A DNA stretch of 62,197 nucleotides, from contig JAURMX010000060.1 in assembly GCA_030830475.1 (NCBI GenBank), positions 1-62,197 on the forward strand, in the 5' to 3' direction. Both the position numbers and the translations under genes were made by a program. The stretch is from Candidatus Nanopelagicales bacterium. GTDB taxonomy: Bacteria > Actinomycetota > Actinomycetes > Nanopelagicales > Nanopelagicaceae. The stretch's first letter is position 1; every line of letters starts with the position of its first letter. Shown in pieces: positions 43,039 to 52,309 of this stretch. Under the pieces are notes generated by a model that was given only the letters and a program-made list of their open reading frames with translations, had not been told where the DNA came from and did no database searches.

Positions 43039-45123
43039 TTAAGCGTCAATTCTTTCGCGGTCAATATCGGCGGTTGCTATGAACTCCTTGCGTGGAGCAA
43101 CTTCGTTGCCCATCAGAAGTTCAAACATCTTTTCTGCATCAGCCGCATCCTTGATTGTTATACGACGCAAAGTGCGATGATCTGGATCCATGGTTGTCTC
43201 CCGCAGCTGGTCGGCATCCATTTCACCTAAACCTTTGTAACGTTGAATTGGCTCTTTCCAGCGTTTGCCATTTTTCTTCAAATCATTGAGTAACTTCTTC
43301 ATTTCATCATCGGAGTAGGTGTAATGCACCTCGCCTTTTTTGCCTCCCCCGCCCATTACCTCAATACGATGCAGTGGCGGAATTGCTGCAAATACCCGGC
43401 CATCATCAATTAATGGCTTCATGTATCGATACAACAAGGTAAGCATCAAACATCTAATGTGGGCGCCATCAACATCGGCATCTGACATCAAAATAACCCG
43501 GCCGTACCTGGCATCTTCTAATGAGAAGGATTTTCCAGAGCCCGCGCCGATCACCTGAATTATAGCAGCGCACTCAGCATTGTCGAGCATCTGTGACAAT
43601 GAAGCTTTCTGCACATTTAGGATCTTGCCCTTCAACGGCAAAATAGCTTGGAACTCAGAGTTACGTGCCGCTTTGGTAGTTCCCAAAGCAGATTCACCCT
43701 CAACGATAAACAACTCGGTACGAGAAACATCCTCAGAACGACAATCAGATAATTTGGCCGGTAGTGAGGAGCTCTCCAAGGCATTTTTTCTGCGCTGTAA
43801 CTCTTTATGAGCACGAGCAGAGATTCTGGTGCGTGAGGCATTGGCCACCTTCTCCAAAATCAACAAACCATTAGCTTTATCGATGCGCTTTGTAGTTGTG
43901 AAAAACTTCTTGAGCTCATCAGAAACTACCTGCTGCACGATACGGGTAACCGCCGGGGTGCCCAACACCTCTTTGGTCTGACCCTCAAATTGTGGTTCAG
44001 ACATACGCACTGTTACAACTGCGGTCAAACCCTCAACTATGTCATCTTTAATGACATCTTGTTCATTTTTCTTCAATACACCTTTGGAACGTAGAAACTC
44101 ATTAAAGGTTTTGGTTAGGGCTTTTTCAAATCCTTGAACATGAGTTCCACCCTTTGGGGTAGCAATAATGTTTACAAAGGATCTAACGGTGGTTTCATAT
44201 CCATTGCCCCATTTAACGGCGATATCTACATCCATATCCCGTTCCACCTCTTTGGGCTCTAGATGGCCTTTCTCATCAAGGACTGGAACGGTTTCTTGAT
44301 AATGGCCCTTACCGGTTAAGCGAATTACATCGCCAACAGCTTGATCAGGTTGAATGAAGTCGCAGTACTCAGAGATACCGCCTTTATGGAAAAAGGTTTG
44401 CGAGCTTTTATCCTTGGTGCGATTGTCATTTACAACCAATGTTAAACCAGGAACCAAATACGAAGTTTGTCGAGCACGGGTATAAATCTCTTCTAGGTCA
44501 TACTCTGCATCTTTAAGGAAGATTTGCTTGTCTGACCACCATTTGACTCTAGTGCCAGTTACCTTTGAGGAAATCTTTCCAATTACACGTAAGCCGGATT
44601 GCGATTCAAATGAAGCATTAGGTCCATCGCCATCAAATACTCCAGCAACACCACGTTTGAATGACATCCAATAAATCTTGCCATCGCGATCTACCTCAAC
44701 ATCAAGACGAGATGACAACGCGTTAACAACTGAAGCGCCAACACCATGTAGACCACCGGTGGCTGCATAAGAGCCCCCTCCAAACTTTCCACCTGCGTGC
44801 AGTTTGGTCATTACAACCTCAACGCCGGTTAACCCAGTCTTTGGCTCCTTATCAACTGGAATTCCACGACCATCATCATGCACCTCAACTGAGCCATCTT
44901 TTTCTAGGTTTATCTCAATCTTTTTGCAATGACCAGCTAGCGATTCATCAACCGCGTTATCAATAATCTCCCATAAGCAGTGCATCAATCCGCGACCGTC
45001 GGTCGAACCGATATACATTCCGGGACGCTTGCGGACCGCATCTAGACCCTCCAGAACGGAGAGATCTTTTGCGGAGTAAGAGGTTTCTACGCTGCGATTA
45101 TCTTTGTCAGCCACGATGCGCAA
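43039..45123 (-). CDS. parE: DNA topoisomerase IV subunit B
   Basis: This 694-residue ATPase subunit shows the GHKL site RKRPGMYIGSTDGRGL, DNAVDESLAGH, and GGLHGVGASVVNAL, and the TOPRIM part EGESALGTTKAARN, ILPLKGKILNVQKA, and MSDADVDGAHIRCL. It partners the convergent ParC to decatenate chromosomes. TTG at 45123 or GTG at 45114 could be the start. Gene order near sigA and DUF7455 matches Streptomyces, where parE lies by hrdB. Confidence 0.92.
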   Translation of the reverse strand: MRIVADKDNRSVETSYSAKDLSVLEGLDAVRKRPGMYIGSTDGRGLMHCLWEIIDNAVDESLAGHCKKIEINLEKDGSVEVHDDGRGIPVDKEPKTGLTGVEVVMTKLHAGGKFGGGSYAATGGLHGVGASVVNALSSRLDVEVDRDGKIYWMSFKRGVAGVFDGDGPNASFESQSGLRVIGKISSKVTGTRVKWWSDKQIFLKDAEYDLEEIYTRARQTSYLVPGLTLVVNDNRTKDKSSQTFFHKGGISEYCDFIQPDQAVGDVIRLTGKGHYQETVPVLDEKGHLEPKEVERDMDVDIAVKWGNGYETTVRSFVNIIATPKGGTHVQGFEKALTKTFNEFLRSKGVLKKNEQDVIKDDIVEGLTAVVTVRMSEPQFEGQTKEVLGTPAVTRIVQQVVSDELKKFFTTTKRIDKANGLLILEKVANASRTRISARAHKELQRRKNALESSSLPAKLSDCRSEDVSRTELFIVEGESALGTTKAARNSEFQAILPLKGKILNVQKASLSQMLDNAECAAIIQVIGAGSGKSFSLEDARYGRVILMSDADVDGAHIRCLMLTLLYRYMKPLIDDGRVFAAIPPLHRIEVMGGGGKKGEVHYTYSDDEMKKLLNDLKKNGKRWKEPIQRYKGLGEMDADQLRETTMDPDHRTLRRITIKDAADAEKMFELLMGNEVAPRKEFIATADIDRERIDA

Positions 45124-45306
45124 GGGTATCTATCACCCTCAAAGCAGAGCGGATTACGCGCCGAAGAGGCTGAGAATTTGTAGATTAATTCACAGAATTA
45201 GGCGAGAAATGTAAAAAAGTATCGTTTTCACCTGCGGGGAATAAGTAAGAGGTGGTTTGATGTTCCACTGTAAGCATCTGTACTAGGTAGGAAAGGTAGG
45301 CTCCAA

Positions 45307-45525
45307 ATGACCGAGAATGTAGTACTCGACTCCACGCCCCTTAACGCCCTTGACCGCTGTGACCGTTGTGGCGCACAGGCTTATGTTCGTGCAGTTATGG
45401 CAAATGGGTTTGAATTACTTTTCTGTGGTCATCACGCCAAGAAATATCAAGAGGGCCTAGCAAATGCCGCAACCCGAATTGATGATGAAACCGCTCGTCT
45501 CAGCGAAGGATCAACGGCGCTATAA
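45307..45525 (+). CDS. Small zinc-ribbon-like DUF7455 protein
   Basis: This 72-residue protein has a Cys/His cluster with CDRCGAQA (Cys18, Cys21) and LFCGHHAKKY (Cys40, His43), which looks like a zinc-binding knuckle. Homologues of the same length are encoded between sigA and parE in actinobacteria. Its function is unknown. A 183-base spacer separates it from parE on the other strand, and it ends 26 bases into the FAD oxidoreductase gene on the opposite strand. Confidence 0.85.
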   Translation: MTENVVLDSTPLNALDRCDRCGAQAYVRAVMANGFELLFCGHHAKKYQEGLANAATRIDDETARLSEGSTAL

Positions 45526-46843
45526 GTTTTGAGACCACACTTGGTCTATTTGTTAGCGCTTCTTCTCGATCTGCAACGCCACTCAATTTAACTAAGCTGT
45601 TGACCGCTATATATCGCAGAGGCTCCGGTTCCCAATTACGAATCTTTCGATTCACAAAATGCAGGTTTGTTAACTCACTTGAATTACCAACAACTAAATT
45701 AGCCATGATTTTTGCTGCTAGAAAACTCATGGTTACACCATCACCGGCATAGCCTCCAAGACGGCCAAAGCCAGTTTTTATGTCAAATTGAATGTAAGGC
45801 TCCCAATCACGGGTAATGGCAACCGCTCCGCCCCAAGCATGGGTAAAGGAAACATTCTCCAACTGCGGAAACCATTTTCTTGCTAATTGACGGATGTTTT
45901 GATGAACCGAGTTTGTGTACTCCTTGCCCTCCATTAAACGAGAGCCAAATGGGTAAGTTGCGCCCCTTCCTCCTATCGCTAGTCGATTATCAGCGGTGCG
46001 CTGCGCATAATTAATTAGATGAGAACCTTCCGCAAATGTGAACCGCTCTTTTACCCCTATTTCATCCCAAAAATCTGCAGGTAAGGGCTCAGTAGTAACC
46101 ATTTGGGAATACAGCGGAATGAACTCCCGTCCCGCTGCTCCATATACCTCGGTGGCCTGAATAACCACATTAGCTCTCATGCTTTGGCTATTTACCAATA
46201 CTCCGCTCGGGATAGGAGTGGCAAATGAGTTCTCAAATAAATCAACTTTTCTAGATTTCAAGTACTCGAAAATTCCATGCAGCAATCCCATCGGATTTAC
46301 CGTTGCACACTCAGGGTTGAATAGACCGCCTCGGGCATCACTTACCCTGATTAAGTGAGAGAGCTCTTCCGCACTTTTCCAAATATGAAGTTCATCTGCA
46401 CTCTTGCTCAAACGTTTTTCTTGCGCTGAGTTTCTGGCAAACGTCACTGTGCCGGATTTAGTGAAATGAGATTGTGGGGCAAAACGCTGGGCAAAACTGC
46501 CAATCTCATCAATGGATGAAATCAGAGCATTAAATAGTGAATTGGTGCGATATAAGCCATGACGTTTAATCAACCTAGAACGAGAGACTGGGTAATCAGA
46601 TGAGGCCCAACCACCATTTCTACCGCTGGCACCAAATCCAAAAACCTTAGCTTCAAATACCGCAATCTTTAAATTTGGATTGAGATTAATTAAATGAAAG
46701 GCAGACCATAGACCGGAAAACCCACCACCGATGATGGCAACATCGTATGAATCTGCAAACTGCGATTTAGATTCAAAACACTCTGCGGTGTCAGCCCAGA
46801 GTGAGTTATTCGGCTTGGAATCCAGCTTCGCGGTGAGAGCCAT
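45500..46843 (-). CDS. FAD-dependent amine/amino-acid oxidoreductase (DAO superfamily)
   Basis: This protein of about 447 residues has a DAO/GlpD-like FAD domain. The region SLWADTAECF then DVAIIGGGFSGLWSAFHL, FEAKVFGFGASGRNGG, and a late GRLGGYAGDGVTMSFLAAKI are typical. Substrate may be a secondary amine, amino acid or polyamine. The start at ATG 46843 lies within the 3' end of the CDGSH gene (38-base overlap). A longer start would run into that gene and is rejected. Confidence 0.82.
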   Translation of the reverse strand: MALTAKLDSKPNNSLWADTAECFESKSQFADSYDVAIIGGGFSGLWSAFHLINLNPNLKIAVFEAKVFGFGASGRNGGWASSDYPVSRSRLIKRHGLYRTNSLFNALISSIDEIGSFAQRFAPQSHFTKSGTVTFARNSAQEKRLSKSADELHIWKSAEELSHLIRVSDARGGLFNPECATVNPMGLLHGIFEYLKSRKVDLFENSFATPIPSGVLVNSQSMRANVVIQATEVYGAAGREFIPLYSQMVTTEPLPADFWDEIGVKERFTFAEGSHLINYAQRTADNRLAIGGRGATYPFGSRLMEGKEYTNSVHQNIRQLARKWFPQLENVSFTHAWGGAVAITRDWEPYIQFDIKTGFGRLGGYAGDGVTMSFLAAKIMANLVVGNSSELTNLHFVNRKIRNWEPEPLRYIAVNSLVKLSGVADREEALTNRPSVVSKLIAPLILR

Positions 46844-46997
46844 CGCAGAATGGTTTTTCTTTGGAGTGGCCACAGCGGCAAAGTGAGAAGTTCTCTTTGG
46901 TTTCGATGACATTGCCATCGGCATCAACAAAATCCGCAACTCCAGTTACTCGAACTGAACCATTTGGCTTTACGAAAATCTTTACTCGATCGGACAT
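46806..46997 (-). CDS. CDGSH iron-sulfur domain protein
   Basis: This 63-residue protein is a single CDGSH (mitoNEET-like) module. The ligands are in CRCGHSKEKPFCDGSH: Cys40, Cys42, Cys51 and His55, which hold a [2Fe-2S] cluster. It has a GGAG ribosome-binding site and begins nine bases downstream of sigA. It overlaps the start of an FAD oxidoreductase, suggesting that electron transfer between the two proteins is possible. Its role is otherwise unknown. Confidence 0.9.
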   Translation of the reverse strand: MSDRVKIFVKPNGSVRVTGVADFVDADGNVIETKENFSLCRCGHSKEKPFCDGSHREAGFQAE

Positions 46998-47006
46998 TAA
47001 TAACTC

Positions 47007-48485
47007 CTAATCTAGGTAATCGCGTAGAACTTGAGAACGTGATGGGTGACGCAGTTTGGACATGGTCTTTGATTCGATTTGGCGGATACGTTCGCGGGTA
47101 ACACCGTATACCTTGCCGATTTCATCAAGAGTCTTTGGTTGCCCATCGGTTAGACCAAAACGCATCGCAACTACCCCGGCCTCACGCTCTGACAAGGTGT
47201 CTAGAACTGAGTGAAGCTGCTCTTGAAGCAAGGTGAAGGAGACCGCATCTGCGGGAACAATCGCTTCAGAGTCTTCAATCAAATCACCGAACTCTGAATC
47301 TCCTTCTTCACCAAGTGGGGTGTGAAGTGAGATTGGCTCGCGACCATACTTTTGAACCTCAACAACCTTTTCTGGGGTCATATCAAGTTCTTTTGCTAAC
47401 TCTTCCGGGGTTGGTTCGCGCCCTAAATCCTGCAACATCTGGCGTTGCACACGAGCTAATTTGTTGATGACCTCAACCATGTGAACTGGAATACGGATAG
47501 TGCGGGCTTGATCAGCCATCGCGCGGGTAATCGCTTGGCGAATCCACCAGGTCGCATATGTAGAGAACTTGTAACCCTTTGTGTAATCAAACTTTTCTAC
47601 GGCGCGGATGAGACCGAGATTTCCTTCCTGGATTAGATCCAAGAACAACATACCGCGGCCGGTATAGCGCTTTGCTAGTGAAACAACCAGACGCAAGTTA
47701 GCCTCTAAAAGATGGTTCTTGGCGCGCTTCCCATCTTCTGCAATCCACTCTAATTCGCGCTTGAGAGAGCGATCTAGTTTTTCACCAGAGTTCAACCGCT
47801 CTTCAGCAAATAATCCCGCCTCGATTCGCATCGCAAGCTCAACCTCAAGCTCTGCATTTAGCAGCGCAACGCGACCAATCTGCTTTAAATAATCTTTAAC
47901 TGGATCTGCGGTTGCACCAGCGGTAAGAACTGTTTGAGGTGGTGCGTCATCCTCTTCCGAATCCTTAAGGGTGAACTCGCCCTCTTCCTGCTTTGCCTCT
48001 TCATTTAAGTTAACAACACGAACATCTGATTGTGGCTCTGCCACCTCTTCGCCGGTTTCTGCAGCAAGTTTCTCTAGATCCTCTAACTCAACCTCTTCGA
48101 GTTCAACATCTTCGCCATCAATCTTCTCTACAAGTTTTTTGCCTGATGACTTTGTTGTAGCCGATAATTCTGAAGTTTGCGCTACTCCTGCTGCCTGAGC
48201 CGCAGCAGCGGCCTTCATCGCCTCTAACTCAGCTTTGGTTGGGAATCTACGCGGACCTTTTTTCTCAACTGGTGCAGCGGCTTGTGCTTCCTTTGCCGCC
48301 TTCATCGCCTCTAGTTCGGCTTTAGTTGGGAATCTACGTGGACCTTTTTTCTCAACTGGTGCACTCTTCTTTACTGGTTTTTTGGCTAGTGCCGCTTTAG
48401 CAACCTTCTTAGGTGCGGATTTCTTCGCACTTGTTGCAGCGCTCTTTTTCTTTGGAGCGTTTTTGGGCGCACGAGATACAGCCAC
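47007..48485 (-). CDS. sigA: Primary RNA polymerase sigma factor (SigA/HrdB/RpoD)
   Basis: This 492-residue housekeeping sigma factor has an N-terminal basic and repetitive tail (about residues 1-110) and an acidic middle, then regions 1.2 ([16 protein letters not shown]), 2 ([34 protein letters not shown]), 3 and 4 ([32 protein letters not shown]). The start is GTG at 48485. The lysine/alanine N-terminus is normal for actinobacterial HrdB proteins. It is upstream of CDGSH and downstream of a promoter with a perfect TATAAT. Confidence 0.95.
   Translation of the reverse strand: MAVSRAPKNAPKKKSAATSAKKSAPKKVAKAALAKKPVKKSAPVEKKGPRRFPTKAELEAMKAAKEAQAAAPVEKKGPRRFPTKAELEAMKAAAAAQAAGVAQTSELSATTKSSGKKLVEKIDGEDVELEEVELEDLEKLAAETGEEVAEPQSDVRVVNLNEEAKQEEGEFTLKDSEEDDAPPQTVLTAGATADPVKDYLKQIGRVALLNAELEVELAMRIEAGLFAEERLNSGEKLDRSLKRELEWIAEDGKRAKNHLLEANLRLVVSLAKRYTGRGMLFLDLIQEGNLGLIRAVEKFDYTKGYKFSTYATWWIRQAITRAMADQARTIRIPVHMVEVINKLARVQRQMLQDLGREPTPEELAKELDMTPEKVVEVQKYGREPISLHTPLGEEGDSEFGDLIEDSEAIVPADAVSFTLLQEQLHSVLDTLSEREAGVVAMRFGLTDGQPKTLDEIGKVYGVTRERIRQIESKTMSKLRHPSRSQVLRDYLD
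48214..48363 (-). repeat. Duplicated 63-base module in the SigA N-terminal tail
   Basis: Two nearly identical 63-base copies (48214-48276 and 48301-48363) are separated by 24 bases. They encode the same 21-residue module built around [15 protein letters not shown]. The copies differ at a few silent-looking positions, so the duplication is not very recent. Confidence 0.85.
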
Positions 48486-48561
48486 GAAATAGTCCTTTGT
48501 TAATTTCTGACGAATTGTCAGAGCTACTTGCCAGCCATTTGGGGAGTTTGGCTATGGCTAT

Positions 48562-48567
48562 ATTATA
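48562..48567 (-). promoter_or_regulatory. -10 element of a probable sigA promoter
   Basis: TATAAT on the minus strand lies about 80 bases upstream of the sigA GTG, in a short AT-rich patch. A 17-base spacer leads to TGCATT, a weak -35. Confidence 0.5.
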
Positions 48568-48601
48568 AATTGTCCACAGGCCGAAATGCACATTTAAAGA
48601 G

Positions 48602-49699
48602 TTATCGACGGCTGGCGTGGGCTAAATCCAAGCTCTCTCTGATGATTTGCCCGACGGTTTCAACCTCAATTAGGAAGCCATCGTGACCGAAGGGCGAGGA
48701 GATCTGCTTCAAAGGTGCTGCGGTTGGGCTCAAATCCACTATCTCCTGCTGAAGCCGGGGTGGAAATAGTCGATCGGTATCAATAGAAGCTACCACTACT
48801 GGCACCTTGGTTTGAGCCAGCGCAGCGGCTACCCCGCCTCTATCCCGGCCAATATCGTGAGAGTTCATCGCCTCAGTTAGAGCAATGTAGGTATTAGCAT
48901 CAAACCTCTTTTGCAGCTTTAGAGCTTGATGATCCAGGTAAGAGGCCACCGCATAGCGACCGGTGTCATCACCCTGCATATCCCGGCCAAAACGCATATC
49001 CATTTCATACTCGGTGCGATAGGTCAGATGAGCGATCTTACGTGCGATTCCCATTCCCTCCACCGGTCCTTTTTCCAACTCATAGTAATCACCATTGTTG
49101 AAATAAGAATCAGCTTTAATGGCGTGAATCTGAGTAGCAGCGGTACCAATTTGATCTCCGGTTGCTACCGCCGATGAGCCGATGGTGCAGATGGCGCTAA
49201 CTTTTTCCGGATGGGTAATAGCCCATTCCAGCGCTCTCATGCCCCCAAGTGATGGACCTACAGAGAGTAAGTAATTTGAAATTCCTAGTTGTTCACTAAA
49301 AAGAACCTCCGCAGAAACCATGTCGCGGATTGAAAGAAATGGAAAACGCGATCCCCATCGTCGGCCATCGGGTGCCAACGATGAAGGACCGGTACTTCCC
49401 TGACAGCCGCCAATTACATTTGGACAGATGACAAAGTACTTATTGGTATCAAAGGGAAGCCCGGGTCCGACCATCTCTGGCCACCAAGAAGGCACATCAG
49501 ACCAACCAGTTAATGCATGATTAATCAAAATCGCGTTGGACTTCTCCGTGTTTAACTCTCCCCAACTTTGATAAGCGATTGTTACATCAGGCAAAAACTC
49601 ACCCGACTCCAACTCCAAATCACCTAACTTGTGGAATTTACGTTCGCCTGGATCATGGAACTCCAGCCAAGCCCCCGTTACTGAATGAGAGATACTCAT
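48602..49699 (-). CDS. metX: Homoserine O-acetyltransferase
   Basis: This 365-residue alpha/beta-hydrolase-fold enzyme activates homoserine with acetyl-CoA in methionine synthesis. Key blocks are LINHALTGWSDV, the nucleophile elbow SVGPSLGGMRALEW, ASIDTDRLFPP with the acid, and SPFGHDGFLIE with the catalytic histidine. Its ATG follows the metY stop directly, so the metY-metX pair is translated from one message beginning at a SAM-IV riboswitch. Length is normal. Confidence 0.93.
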   Translation of the reverse strand: MSISHSVTGAWLEFHDPGERKFHKLGDLELESGEFLPDVTIAYQSWGELNTEKSNAILINHALTGWSDVPSWWPEMVGPGLPFDTNKYFVICPNVIGGCQGSTGPSSLAPDGRRWGSRFPFLSIRDMVSAEVLFSEQLGISNYLLSVGPSLGGMRALEWAITHPEKVSAICTIGSSAVATGDQIGTAATQIHAIKADSYFNNGDYYELEKGPVEGMGIARKIAHLTYRTEYEMDMRFGRDMQGDDTGRYAVASYLDHQALKLQKRFDANTYIALTEAMNSHDIGRDRGGVAAALAQTKVPVVVASIDTDRLFPPRLQQEIVDLSPTAAPLKQISSPFGHDGFLIEVETVGQIIRESLDLAHASRR

Positions 49700-51022
49700 T
49701 TACTTTGCGGCGGCAAAAGCTTTTTCTAAATCCGCCTTTATGTCGTTGATATTTTCAATACCGAGACTCAAGCGAACTAAACCTGGAGTGACGCCAGCTT
49801 GCAGCTGCTCTGCCGGAGTCAACTGTGAATGGGTAGTTGAAGCTGGATGAATAGCCAACGAGCGCACATCACCGATATTTGCTACGTGGGAGAAGATATT
49901 CAAAGCCTCAATGAACTTCTTGCCGGCCTCTACCCCGCCTTTGATCTCAAAGGAAAGCACTGAACCACTTCCTCTTGGACAGTACTTCTTGGCCAGAACG
50001 TTCCATGGTGAAGATGGAAGTGATGCGTAATTTACCTTTTCAACCTTCGGATGCTGCTCTAACCAACTTGCTACTGCAAGAGCATTATCAACGTGGCGTT
50101 CGATGCGGAGTGAAAGGGTCTCCAAACCTTGCGCCAACAACCAAGCATTAAATGGGGCCACAGCAGCACCAATATCGCGCAATAGGGTTAAGCGAATCTT
50201 GAAAATGTAAGCCAAATTCGCACCAAATGCGGAGCCAACCCCCAGTGCTTGGGCGTAAACCAAACCGTGATAGCTCGGATCGGGTTGATTAAAGTTCTTG
50301 AACCGCTCTGGATGCTTCGCATAATCAAATTTGCCAGCGTCAACAATTGCGCCAACTACCGCATTGCCATGTCCTGATAGGAATTTAGTTGCTGAGTGCA
50401 CAACGACATCTGCACCATGCTCAATTGGTCTGATCAAAAATGGTGTCGCAACTGTGTTATCAACAATTAAAGGAACACCAACAGAGTGCGCCACCTCTGC
50501 AACCGCAGCAATATCAAGAACATCATTCTTAGGGTTAGCGATGGTCTCGCCAAAGAAAGCCTTGGTGTTTGGTCGCACCGCTTTCTTCCAGCTCTCTGGA
50601 TCCTCTGGGTTTTCTACAAAGGTGACATCAATACCGAATTTCGGCAAGGTGTAATGAAACAGGTTGTAGGTACCACCATAAAGTGAGGGCGAGGAGACAA
50701 CATGATCACCAGCTTCAGCAACATTAAGAATTGCAAAGGTTGTCGCAGCAGATCCAGAGGAAACTAACAGAGCAGCTACTCCACCTTCAAGTGAAGCGAT
50801 GCGCTGTTCTACAGCATCCTGAGTTGGATTCATAATGCGGGTATAGATGTTGCCTAGCTCTGCCAAACCAAATAAATCCGCAGCATGTTTTGTATCGCGG
50901 AACTGGTATGCGGTGGTTTGGTAGAGAGGTAACGCCCTTGCTCCGGTAGTTGGATCTGGAACCTGTCCGGCATGAACCTGCCGGGTTTCAAACTCAGCAT
51001 TAGTAACGGAAAAAGATGACAT
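49700..51022 (-). CDS. metY: O-acetylhomoserine sulfhydrylase
   Basis: This 440-residue PLP enzyme turns O-acetylhomoserine and sulfide into homocysteine. It shows the Cys/Met-metabolism signature: ARALPLYQTTAYQF, ALLVSSGSAATTFA, and the PLP lysine in VVHSATKFLSGHGNAVVGAIV, then TPGLVRLSLGIENI. It lies behind a SAM-IV riboswitch and has a strong GGGGAGG ribosome-binding site. metX follows immediately. Together they give direct sulfhydrylation, without cystathionine genes in the window. Confidence 0.94.
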   Translation of the reverse strand: MSSFSVTNAEFETRQVHAGQVPDPTTGARALPLYQTTAYQFRDTKHAADLFGLAELGNIYTRIMNPTQDAVEQRIASLEGGVAALLVSSGSAATTFAILNVAEAGDHVVSSPSLYGGTYNLFHYTLPKFGIDVTFVENPEDPESWKKAVRPNTKAFFGETIANPKNDVLDIAAVAEVAHSVGVPLIVDNTVATPFLIRPIEHGADVVVHSATKFLSGHGNAVVGAIVDAGKFDYAKHPERFKNFNQPDPSYHGLVYAQALGVGSAFGANLAYIFKIRLTLLRDIGAAVAPFNAWLLAQGLETLSLRIERHVDNALAVASWLEQHPKVEKVNYASLPSSPWNVLAKKYCPRGSGSVLSFEIKGGVEAGKKFIEALNIFSHVANIGDVRSLAIHPASTTHSQLTPAEQLQAGVTPGLVRLSLGIENINDIKADLEKAFAAAK

Positions 51023-51039
51023 GAACTAACCTCCCCAAA

Positions 51040-51183
51040 TAACAGGGGGCCTGACTAACTTTGGCAGACCCACGCTTGTCGATTGCGCCTTGCTATCGAC
51101 CTGGTCTTCACCCGGAGCACCCCACCGTGGTGGAGGGTTGCCGTCCAGTTAGCCGGGGCTTGAAACTGGAGCTCGTGACCTAT
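51040..51183 (-). ncRNA. SAM-IV riboswitch
   Basis: On the minus strand the leader reads, in order, GGTCACGAGCTCCAG, AGCCCCGGCTAACTGG, CGGCAACCCTCC, GGTGGGGTGCTCCGGGTGA and AGACCAGG, the blocks of the SAM-IV aptamer. After it, CCCCC (51045-51049 plus strand) can pair with the GGGG of the ribosome-binding site at 51033-51036. The 3' pseudoknot region continues to about 51050. SAM binding would thus shut off metY translation. Confidence 0.88.
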
Positions 51184-51205
51184 GACGGACTATAGGAAAT
51201 GAAAA

Positions 51206-52309
51206 CTAAAAAGTCCACTTAAGTGAGGTTAGGCCGTGCGCCTCTGCGACAGCTTGGTAGTAAACCTTGCCCTCATGAACATTAAGCCCCTTTGCCAATG
51301 CAGGATCTGCGGCTAAGGCTGCCTGCCAGCCGTTGTTGGCAAGAGCTAACGCGTAAGGCAAAGTGGCGTTGGAGAGTGCGTAAGTAGATGTAAATGGAAC
51401 CGCACCCGGCATATTTGCAACGCAGTAAAATAGAGTGTCATGCACTTTGAATGTCGGATCGGCATGGGTGGTGGGTTTGGAGTCTTCAAAACAGCCACCT
51501 TGATCAATAGCGATATCAACTAAAACCGCGCCTGGTTTCATTTTCTTTACCAACTCGTTGGTAATTAACTTTGGAGCCTTTGCTCCATGAACTAAGACCG
51601 CTCCGATAACCAGATCGGCCGCCATCGCCTGCTCTTCAATCTCATGTGTGTTGGAGATTAAAGTCTTTACCGTGCCATTGAAGTTTTGATCAATCTCTCC
51701 CAGTCGCCTTTGATTGATATCAACCACTGTTACATCTGCTCGCATGCCGTGAGCGATGGTTGCGGCAGCTAGACCTGCGATTCCGCCTCCCAAAACCAAG
51801 ACTTTGCCAGGCCGAACGCCTGGTACACCACCCAACAAAACACCACGCCCGCCGGCGCTCTTTTGTAGCGCCGCTGCACCAACCTGTGCCGCCATACGTC
51901 CAGCTACCTCACTCATTGGAGCAAGAAGTGGCAGACCGCCATTTACCTCGACAGTTTCGTAGGCGATGGCAGTTATTCCGCTGGCGATTAACGCATCGGT
52001 GCACTCTTTAGAGGCGGCTAGATGTAAATAAGTGAATAGCACCTGACCGTCCCGCATTCTGGAGTACTCCGCAGCGATCGGCTCTTTAACCTTTAAAACT
52101 AAATCCGCTTTGGCCCAAACCTCATCAGCGGTTGGCAGTATCTGTGCGCCAACTTTCTGATAATCAGCATCCGAGATAGCGCTGCCAGTTCCAGCGTTGG
52201 TTTCGATGAAAACTGTGTGGCCATTTTTAACAAACTCCCGCACCCCAGAGGGTGTAATGGCAACTCGGTACTCATTATTTTTGATTTCTTTAGGAACGCC
52301 GATGTTCAT
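51206..52309 (-). CDS. ald: Alanine dehydrogenase
   Basis: This 367-residue NAD enzyme interconverts alanine and pyruvate plus ammonia. Landmarks are MNIGVPKEIKNNEYRVAITP, KVKEPIAAEY, FTYLHLAAS, the NAD fold VLVLGGGIAGLAAATIA, and DIAIDQGGCFE, followed by YCVANMPGAVPFTST. Its start overlaps the stop of the DUF4192-like gene (ATGA). Downstream, 23 bases separate it from the riboswitch region. It may serve alanine catabolism or ammonium assimilation. Confidence 0.95.
   Translation of the reverse strand: MNIGVPKEIKNNEYRVAITPSGVREFVKNGHTVFIETNAGTGSAISDADYQKVGAQILPTADEVWAKADLVLKVKEPIAAEYSRMRDGQVLFTYLHLAASKECTDALIASGITAIAYETVEVNGGLPLLAPMSEVAGRMAAQVGAAALQKSAGGRGVLLGGVPGVRPGKVLVLGGGIAGLAAATIAHGMRADVTVVDINQRRLGEIDQNFNGTVKTLISNTHEIEEQAMAADLVIGAVLVHGAKAPKLITNELVKKMKPGAVLVDIAIDQGGCFEDSKPTTHADPTFKVHDTLFYCVANMPGAVPFTSTYALSNATLPYALALANNGWQAALAADPALAKGLNVHEGKVYYQAVAEAHGLTSLKWTF

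Noticed and set aside
43028-43040. Frameshift explanation for short parC
   Set aside because: Only ten bases separate it from parE and no C-terminal domain is encoded in any frame, so it is a true end, barring an assembly deletion.
45124-45306. Search for a tRNA or other RNA in the parE-DUF7455 gap
   Set aside because: No cloverleaf or known riboswitch pattern was seen; the 183 bases probably hold two divergent promoters.
46844-46939. Longer N-terminus for the FAD oxidoreductase
   Set aside because: That stretch is the CDGSH gene in another frame, and the FAD domain starts well after 46843.
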